Shown here: in pieces, positions 56,490-64,000 of the stretch
How positions within the stretch are numbered: position 1 is the first letter of the stretch
Layout of the letters: each line of letters starts with the position of its first letter
Source: Chelonoidis abingdonii
Taxonomy: Eukaryota > Chordata > Testudines > Testudinidae
Direction: 5' to 3'
Length of the DNA: 64,000 nucleotides
Assembly: GCF_003597395.2 (NCBI RefSeq)
Contig: NC_133774.1
Location: 42,440,142-42,504,141, forward strand
Made by a program: the position numbers and the translations under genes
The notes under the pieces: generated by a model
Seen by the model: the letters and a program-made list of their open reading frames with translations, nothing else
The model's database searches: none
Told to the model about the DNA's origin: nothing

Positions 56490-57830
56490 TAAGTGCATGA
56501 CTGATTCCTCCATAACATACTGCAGGAAAATATAGCATGTGTGTATGTAAATATAAATATATGGAGTAGTTATGTCATATATTTTACTTAAAGTAGAACT
56601 ACCCTCTTGGCACCAGTCCAGAAAGAGTATCTTGGAGATCCGCAGGGTTAAGAAAAGGCTCATTTTTAATACAAAGGGAATAATAAAATACATAAAGGGG
56701 TTGGATTATACCTGCTTTTATTTGTTGTTTGAGTTGTAAACAGACTTTTAAAATGGCAGCTGATCAATTAGCCATTTTACTCAGAGATCAGTCTCTTTAT
56801 GGGGACGCCAAAAGGACTGTAAATTCGAATGCTGAAACTACGTTTTTACAAACCTGCCTAAACAGCAGTACAATGTACTGTGCTCGATTTTAAGTTCACA
56901 AAATAAAATTGACAGAATTGTTCATAATCTGTAACTATTTGGATCTGAATATTTTGATGGCTTCACATCTAAAACACTCAGTGACTTTCTCAGCAGACTG
57001 TAGTTGCATATACTGTTTTAAAATAGATTATATTTATGAGCAGACCATAGTTTTGACCATGCTATACTATTTCTAAAGGCATGGATCACTGCTAATCTAA
57101 AGAATACACTATCACGAGTTATGATTATAACAATTACTGTTGTCTTTCTAACGTATGAGTGCATTTTGAGTTAGGGCACTGGCATCATTTTTTTCCTCTG
57201 TCTTCTGTCTCACACACTTTATTGTGTAAAATCGTCACAGTGCAATTATTGTTCATTTTCTATCCCAAACACATGAATAAACATATACATTATTTTTACT
57301 GAAATGCATGAAATTGAAAAGTTCTCTGCTGTGGCCGCATACAAATAATATGTTGAACAATGCAAAAGGAATATAATGCTAAAAGAAATTAATTACTGTT
57401 CTCAGTAGAAATAATCAATGTATTCTGTGTTACCTAAGATGCTTTTACTGTTGTACAGTTAAAATTCTTCAATCAACTTCTGCCTTAAGTTACACTGATG
57501 AAATCCAATTATGTAAATATAATGGCTTAATATGTGTGATTGCTAATTCTTATTTCTAGATCAAATAATATATGTTTTATTCTAAACAGATAGAATATAA
57601 CTCACAACTTCATTTCCAGAGAAATGTATACCTAAACACATCTCAGATTTATACATAGACACAAATTTGCAGTTGTAAGCCTTTTTGGGTTCCTGGACCA
57701 TTTTTGGTCCTCATGACTGAAATCTTAGTCTGGAACATTTTCTAGGTCATAACCTCTCACCAGTCTGAGATATTTGTGTTGCACCTTTCTTTCTTTAAAT
57801 ACTGGAGACAGTTCAAGTGTATGAAAAAAG
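56490..57830. other. Transposon-poor intronic stretch
   Basis: AT-rich with no repeat recognised. 57080-57480 is homogeneous unique-looking sequence and a candidate for constraint. Confidence 0.4.
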
Positions 57831-57839
57831 CTTCAGAGC

Positions 57840-58034
57840 TTGCCCAAGCCCTTTCTGCCCTGCCTGAGGGCTTGTCTGTACAGGGAAGCAGCTCCCATTG
57901 GTCTGGAGCAGTGAACCGCGGCCACTGGGAGCCGTGATCGGCCGAACCTGCAGATGCGGCAGGTAAACAAACTGGCCAGGACCGCCAGGGGCTTTTCCTG
58001 CACAAGCAACGGAACAAGTTTGGGAACCACTGGC
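57840..58034. repeat. hAT-type element fragment
   Basis: Contains CTCCCATTGGTCTGGAGCAG, GAACCGCGGCCACTGGGAGC and the end AGTTTGGGAACCACTGG. It is the reverse orientation of the block at 40506-40650. Frames at 57757-58030 are incidental. Confidence 0.75.
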
Positions 58035-58239
58035 CTAGTTTTACGACAGGCTACATAAAAAGCACTAGCAAAGCGAGCACAAACTAAAATTTCATACAGA
58101 CAATAACTTGTTTATACGGCTCTATATTCTATACACTGAAATGTAAATGCAATATTTATATTCCAACTGATTTATTTTATAATTGTATGATAAAAAGGAG
58201 AAAGGAAGCAATTTTTCAGTAATAGTGTGCTGTGACACG

Positions 58240-58372
58240 TTTGTATTTTTATGTCTGATTTTGTAAGCAAGTAGTTTTTCAGTGAGGTGAAACTTTGGGG
58301 AATGCAAGACAAATCAGACTCCTGAAAGGGGTACAGTGATCTGGGAAGTTAAGAGCCACTGAGCTAGAGCTA
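58240..58372. repeat. Possible hAT-type MITE end
   Basis: AGGGGTACAGTGATCTGGGA and AGTTAAGAGCCACTGAG resemble the right end of a hAT-type MITE. The left end was not located. Confidence 0.35.
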
Positions 58373-58390
58373 CAGTATCTTGATTAAACA

Positions 58391-58412
58391 ACCAAAAAAA
58401 AAAAAAAAAAAA
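58391..58412. repeat. Poly-A run
   Basis: Run of about 20 A bases with no recognisable LINE or SINE body next to it. Confidence 0.85.
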
Positions 58413-58657
58413 GGCACTGAACACCAGAATTGGAATAAATTCAAATTAATACTAAAAAAAATTTCTAACTACTAAATATGGTGAATAAAGCCCTGAGCTC
58501 CATGGTGTTGGTAAAAAACCTTTTTATCCTCTCTGCAAGTTTGAGAGACGATGAGAAATACCAAGTCATTCTGAAGGGCATCTTGCACTTCCTAGAGCTA
58601 GAGACAATAGAACCTCAGGACAAAAGGCACTCGAATCTGTACTCCACTTCATACTGA

Positions 58658-58673
58658 GAGAGAGAGAGAGAGC
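58658..58673. repeat. (GA)n microsatellite
   Basis: About eight GA units. Confidence 0.85.
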
Positions 58674-59469
58674 AGGAGAATTCTGTTCCATTTTAGAATG
58701 TATGAACTAATTAGATTAACGTGTTTTACTTGTGTTTAATTTTGGTAAAATGTCTGTGTAGTTTGAGTCCTTATAACTGGAATGGAAAGAAAAGAAGTTT
58801 TCAAAATGGATACATAGATGAAGTTATGAAGCATTATTGTTGTTGGACAAGAGTGTTACTCCCAGCCTCTGTGGTTCATAAGTAAATATATTTTATTATA
58901 CTGTGATGTCTCAAGGTCTCTTCCTACAATCTCCTCTTCCTTTTTTCCTCATCGAGCTGCCAGGAAATGTTTCATGTCAATATTCATCCATGTGAACAGC
59001 CAAAAAACCTATTTCTCACCATTCGCATGATTCTAAATGTCAACAAAATGGGTTTCCCACTAGTCATATCAGTAGTCATCCATGTATTATTGAAATGGAG
59101 AAGAAGTGTTGTTCTTGGAAATTAAATTGATAGTTTCCACCATTAAAATCAAGATGGCAATATAGTTAATTTCTTTTAATGCATTAACTGGTAGTATACA
59201 GTAGCTATGTCAGTATAATGAAAAAAATGGTGCTAGCTGCAGATAGTTACTCTGACTCTTGTTTTTTCCATCCTTTTGCCAAAAGTTGCATCCTCTGAAT
59301 ACAGGTTCATATAGGTGAAACAGAAACCAACACTGGAGGACACTGTAAACCGCTCAGTGCTAGGTCTCTTCAGACTTACAGCGTGACTTTAAAATATGAA
59401 AAGTATACTCCTGCCCAGATTACTCAATGGAAGCAAGATTTTTCCTCTTTGTAAAAAATGACTATATAT

Positions 59470-59560
59470 ACCAGCAGTTCTCAGTTTGTAGTTTATGGGG
59501 CATTAGCTGGTCACTGATTCTCCGTCTCTCCAGCTGCCAAACTGCATTAACAGGTAAAAA
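59470..59560. repeat. hAT-type MITE fragment
   Basis: CAGCAGTTCTCAGTTTGTAG and TTTATGGGGCATTAGCTGGT resemble the left end of a widespread hAT MITE; truncated after about 90 bases. Confidence 0.5.
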
Positions 59561-59719
59561 ATAAAAATTATGTGCTTTCCTAATGTTACTTTTCAATTAA
59601 AGCAATTGTTGTAGTTACCAACAGAAATATTATGTAATTGAGAAGGAATAAAAAGTTAGTCCACACAGTTGCAGTGGTAGGGAGTGTGATCCATTAAGCA
59701 ATCTGTCAATGTTGTAAGT

Positions 59720-59897
59720 CAGGTTGGCAACCTTTGGCACGCGGCGCACCAGGGTAATTCTCTGGTGGGCTGCGAGACATTTTGTTTACATTGATTGTCC
59801 ACAGGCACGGCCCCCGCAGCTCCCAGTGGCCGCGGTTCGCCGTTCCCAGCCAATGAGAGCTCTGGGAAGCGGCAGCCAGCACGTCCCTATACCACTT
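59720..59897. repeat. hAT-type element fragment
   Basis: Starts CAGGTTGGCAACCTTTGGCA, contains GCTCCCAGTGGCCGCGGTTC and CCAATGAGAGCTCTGGGAAG. Related to 40506 and 57840 and, at its start, to 54075. Right end missing. Confidence 0.75.
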
Positions 59898-61690
59898 GTT
59901 TTCATTTATACATGGTTTGCTTATCCCACTGATTGTTTTTTATTTCATTTTTAGATGAGTTTTGTAACTATTTTTTTACTTTTTCAAACTGGTTTGCTCT
60001 TCCAGAACTTACTCATTTATAGGAGTTGATGTAAAAAATATATTGAGTTTTTTCTGTATCAGTTTGTTAGTTGGAAGCTAACATTACCCCATACGCAGAG
60101 TGATCTAGTATGCATTAAACTCTTACTGTCACAGATTTTAAATATTTTATGGCTTTAATTTTTGTAGCAAGAGGTATACAAGCTGATTTTTTTTCCCCTT
60201 AATCCTTCAAAAAAATTTCAAAACAAATTATAAAATGGGCTTTGTATGCACTCAATATCCAGTCATTTTCACGCCTTTAAACAATTGTAGCTAATAAAAC
60301 AGGGAAAATTTCCAGAATGCAGAATGTACCATATTATGCCCTCCAACTCACCGTTCACAAAAGTCTAGAGTTACATGTACCTTTTGGCATCCTGTCACTA
60401 AAACTGCATTTTTGTCATGACTGTCACAAGAGTTATGGATTCCTTGATTTTTCATGTTTTTTTAAAAATGTCCTTGACCTTATGGGCTTTTAGTGTGTGG
60501 GTGGGTGGATGTGATGGTAAACAGTTTGAACCAGTTTCAATGAGAACCTTCAGAGCTGCCAAATTAAGCCCTGAGCTGCATGGGAAGCTAGTGGAGAACA
60601 GGAGCTCAGGCAAGTAACACATGGGACCAGGCATGTGAGTTCTCAGTGAGAAATTTAATCCCTCTAGAGATAGCTCTACCTCCACTTCCACAATATTTAT
60701 TTTAAAAAAAGAAACATATGGTTGTTTCGAAAGATCAGTTTATTTATGGTAATTATTTCTCAGTTTTGAATAAATACCTGGACTATTGGTGCACCAAACA
60801 ATGGTATGACACTTAATTTTACTGTGTTTTTAAAACTTTTACCCTTTTCAACCAGTCTGTGATTTAGTCTTAAAGTGCCAATAAAAGTGCCTTTATTCAC
60901 TACTATTAATTATAATCACTCAAATCAGTTAGGATAAATTATACTTTGTATTTGTGTACTGAAAATATTACAAATTAAAATATCAAAAACAGTCATCTTG
61001 TGGGTTTTGTGGTTTCTATGTTTGGCTGGGACTAAGGTTTTCAAATAACTTTAGGAACATAAATTAAGACTGTTCTGGATTAAATATGGTTTAGAAATTT
61101 GATCTGTTTTTACCTTAAATGCCTCCCTTTTTCCCACTTGTCTACATACATGCGCAGTGCCTCATAATTTGAGGCCTAATGTATTTTGAATTAAAGGATG
61201 GTTTTCAAAATACAAAAGAAAAAGTATGCAGGCTAGCTTTGTATTGCAGATTTGCCTGGAAAAGAGGTCACTTACATGTATGTATAAAATACTTTTCTTA
61301 ATATCTATTTGCTCCTGAAAATCTCCAGTGCTGTGGAAACCTCTGTCTGAAATTATCTAGCTCCATTTTTGAAAACAGAAACAAAGCCAGATAAATAAAG
61401 CCAGAAACTGTGTTTCGGCCTATGAACAAAACTGTGTTTTGCATATCTGGATAGGCAAATTGAGTTTTGTGGCTTCATTGTGAAACTTTGTTCAAGAAGT
61501 TATACGTCACATATTAGGTTTTCTGGTTCTTGATTTAGCTGTCTGATTGAGTCAACAATGCCATTGACATTCAGCTTTCACAGAGGGAGACTGCATTTGT
61601 CCGAGTTCTACTTCCATAGCATCCTAAAGCTCATTTGTCTTTTCTCTTAATTATATTAGACTTCTGTTTAACTTGTTCTGCCACTTGAAC
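59898..61690. other. Intronic sequence without recognised features
   Basis: AT-rich; frames at 60417-60691 on both strands have no recognisable motif. Confidence 0.45.
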
Positions 61691-61694
61691 ATTT

Positions 61695-61775
61695 ATTATA
61701 GGTGTAGGTCCAGTCATGGACCCCAGGACCCCACTGTGCTAGTTGCTGTACAAACACAGATAGCCTGATACCTCA
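61695..61775 (-). repeat. Old SINE/LINE tail-like element, reverse copy
   Basis: GTCATGGACCCCAGGACCCC, ACTGTGCTAGTTGCTGTACA and AACACAGATAG are the reverse of the motif at 33325-33490. Confidence 0.6.
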
Positions 61776-61999
61776 GAAAATATCCTATAAAAATGTGTAA
61801 TACAGGCTAATTCTTCCTTAGTACTCCTCCTCGTGGTGAAAGGACAGGGCTTGATATATTTTATTTAAGTCATTTAAATGTCTGAAAGCAAAATAAAAAA
61901 TGCGACTTTTACATTTCACATTTGTAAGCTTTGTATAATTCTGAGATCCTGTGGGAAGGTAAATTCTATAATCATAGGCCTACTGCCAAGAAACTCTTA

Positions 62000-62218
62000 G
62001 GTGCACCATTGCCGCGTGTCTGGTGACGATGCTTTACGCTGCTGGGAGAAAGCTCTTCCATCAGCATAATAAAACCATCTCCATGAACGGCAGAAATTAT
62101 GTCAGCAGGCAAAGCTGAGTGCTTATGTTGGTGTCAATTATATCGCTGGGAGGTGGTTTATTAACACCGTTGAGTAACATAAGTTATGTCAATGTAGGAT
62201 GTAGTGTACACATAGTCT
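62000..62218. repeat. MITE related to the GTCTACAC family, decayed
   Basis: AACATAAGTTATGTCAATGT and GATGTAGTGTACACATAGTC at the right match the end of the family. The left part contains GGGAGAAAGCTCTTCCATCA. Ends are degraded. Confidence 0.5.
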
Positions 62219-62946
62219 GTGTCTTGTGGAAGCTAGTCCCTCTATGGGATGAAATATCTGGAAAAATATGAGGAGATGGGACTTCTGTGCAAGAGCAGTT
62301 ATTCACAATAGGCTGCATAAACAGTGCTGCAGCTCGCTGCATTGCCTTTTACCTTAAGGGGTCAACATAGCTAACTTTTATTCTTTTTTTTCTCTCTTCA
62401 TGTCTCTGGCTATGCACATGTCTCTGAATCAATTCTGTGTCTTACTTCTTCTTGGAAGCACTTCCATACCCATCCTCATCTGCTGCTTAATAGGTATCTT
62501 TTTAAGGTTGCCTGTAGGTTTGCAAAACCAAAATACAACCCCAGCTTCTCTTTCAATCCTAGTTTAGACATCTCTGTTGACATCAGGAGGCCTTATTGCT
62601 GATATTAAAAAGGGAAACATCTTAGTGGAAAAACAGCAACCAGATTTTCTACTCATCCTTACCATCCATTCAGGGTGTAACTGAAGTTAGTCACCTTAAT
62701 TCTGTGGACTTCCCAAAAATGGCATTTTAATTTGTTCACTAAACCTAGCATAGCTCTTCAACCTGAATGACAATTGGATACAGGAATATTTCTGCTTTCA
62801 AATGCTTCTGGTCTTTTCAGTGAGGGAAATCTTGAAGACAATATAGATGAGAGATTTAAAGGATCCTCTTTTCTCTTCATTAATATGGTTGTCACTGCTT
62901 TCTCATAGTAAATCTGTAACTTACACACAATTTACATGTAGATCAT
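62219..62946. other. Intronic sequence without recognised features
   Basis: No repeat, exon or RNA gene recognised. Confidence 0.45.
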
Positions 62947-62948
62947 TA

Positions 62949-63630
62949 GGGCCCTACAAAATTCATGGTCCATTTTTGTCAATTTCACGGTCATAGGATT
63001 ATAAAAATCATAAATTTCATGACTTCAGCTATTTAAATCTGAAATGTCAGTGTTGTAATTGTAAGGGTCCTAACCCAAAAAGGAGTTGTGGGGGTGTTGC
63101 AAAGTTATTGTAGGCGGGGTTGCGATACTGTGACCCTTACTTCTGCGCCGCTGCTGGCAGCAACGCTGCCTTCAGAGCGGGGCAGCTGGAGAGCAGCGGC
63201 TGCTGACTCGGAGCCTAGCTCTGAAGGCAGAGCCTCTGCCAGCAGCAGCGAGGAAGTAAGGATGGCATGGTGTGGTATCGCCACCCTTACTTTTGCACTG
63301 CTACTGGCGGGGTGCTGCCTTCAGAGCTGAGCGTCCAGCCAGTACCACCACCCTTCAGCCACCCAGCTCTGAAGGCAGCACAGAAGTAAGGGTAGCAGTA
63401 CCGCAACCCCACTAAAATAACCTTGTGACTACCCCTCACAACTCTCTTTTGGGTCAGGATCCTCAATTTCCCAATGTGAGAAACGATGGTCTTCTCCCTC
63501 TCCCACTCCGGGGATGTGTGTTTAAATCTATATAGTATCGGTTAAGAGCACACAAAGGAACAGATTTCACGGACGGAGACAGATTTCACGGTCTGTGACA
63601 CGTTTTTCAGCTGTGAATTTGGTAGGGCCC
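62949..63630. repeat. TA-flanked element with GGGCCCTACxAAATTCA ends, 682 bp
   Basis: Starts GGGCCCTACAAAATTCATGG and ends GTGAATTTGGTAGGGCCC, flanked by TA (62947-62948, 63631-63632). The GC-rich centre holds inverted blocks: ACCCTTACTTCTGCGCCGCT near 63132 faces CACAGAAGTAAGGGT near 63379. CTGCCTTCAGAGC occurs in both directions several times. The frame at 63088-63330 is this repeat. Confidence 0.8.
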
Positions 63631-64000
63631 TATAAATCTTCTTGTAAGTGAAATCTTCCCATTTCACTTAACAATTGAAATTAAATTTACAAACAATTGT
63701 AGATAAAGGGCCATATTTTTTGCTTCATCAAGTTTCCACTCTAGGCACTAGGGTGGCATGTCAGGGAGCCAGTTATGGCTCATGGTTTATCTGCTTGACA
63801 CCAGTCCTAGAACAGATTAGAAAGCCAATGTGCTTCTCTAATGTGCTCCATCTGACAGCAGTTACCAAAGGCTCTTGCTATCCTTCAGTCGCACCCCTTC
63901 CTAAATCTGTTCTGGGAATTGTGGAAGATGTTGGCTGAAGGAGTTGGCTACACTGGGTCTGTGCTTCCTGATAATTCCAAAACAAAGTACATAGAGCCAG
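63631..64000. other. Intronic sequence to the window end
   Basis: No feature recognised; the frame at 63675-63938 has no motif. Confidence 0.5.

Larger units (their letters stand above)
27036..64000 (+). other. CWC27: CWC27 intron, at least 37 kb, open to the right
   Basis: From the GTAAGC donor at 27036 onwards I searched by eye for a phase-matching exon starting with the SEELRKEARQLKREL segment and found none. The stretch is therefore read as one large intron that continues past the window. It contains the transposable elements listed separately and several long stretches without recognisable repeats. An unrelated gene nested here cannot be fully excluded by eye, but no convincing spliced or unspliced coding sequence was seen on either strand. 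Confidence 0.75.

Noticed and set aside
63088..63330. 80-residue frame with Ala/Ser-rich sequence
   Set aside because: Lies entirely in the GC-rich centre of the TA-flanked element at 62949-63630.
27036..64000. Next CWC27 exon (SEELRKEARQ segment)
   Set aside because: No phase-matching AG-flanked sequence with this coding potential was seen. Words such as AGTGAAGAA at about 19966 belong to CR1.
1..64000. A new multi-gene defence, toxin or CRISPR-like system
   Set aside because: The sequence is vertebrate intron with spliced CWC27 exons and transposons. No operon-like gene cluster, repeat-spacer array or unexplained conserved coding block is visible.

Overview
The window looks like intronic DNA from a non-avian reptile, most likely a turtle. 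It is AT-rich and CpG-poor, with spliced exons. It carries many CR1 LINEs, a tyrosine-recombinase (DIRS) retrotransposon, hAT and TA-flanked MITE families, RTE and L2-like LINE relics and LTR remnants. The species call rests on the CR1 3' tails and the DIRS and MITE families, which I recognise as typical of turtles, so it is inference.

The only host gene I can support is CWC27, a spliceosome-associated cyclophilin, on the + strand. Six consecutive coding exons lie at 481-579, 817-920, 10864-10933, 15849-15928, 18693-18726 and 26863-27035. They join in frame through GT/AG junctions and encode the end of the cyclophilin domain and the charged linker after it. Upstream exons lie left of the window. 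The remaining 3' exons must lie to the right, because nothing exon-like follows 27035; that intron is at least 37 kb.

Layout: 1-921, two exons and a short intron. 921-10863, an intron dominated by a nest: an old repeat holds a 7.4-kb DIRS element (2780-10175), which holds a 1.55-kb CR1 (7368-8920). 11-27 kb, an L2-like relic, a solo LTR split by a 972-bp hAT element (16987-18370), an old CR1, a pair of inverted MITEs, an RTE relic and four exons. 27-64 kb, one huge intron with hAT and TA-flanked MITEs, a LINE with a decayed YADD motif, a second LTR candidate, a CR1 holding a 100-N assembly gap (42097-42196), further CR1 pieces, and transposon-poor stretches that are candidates for conserved non-coding sequence (49.8-52.2 kb and 54.4-57.8 kb).

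Nearly all other open reading frames are transposon fragments or chance frames in low-complexity DNA. I see no tRNA, rRNA, CRISPR or prokaryotic feature, and no credible novel multi-gene system. What deserves attention is the nested transposon stratigraphy, the solo LTR/hAT insertion with clean target-site duplications, and a pair of related octamer-containing non-coding elements.
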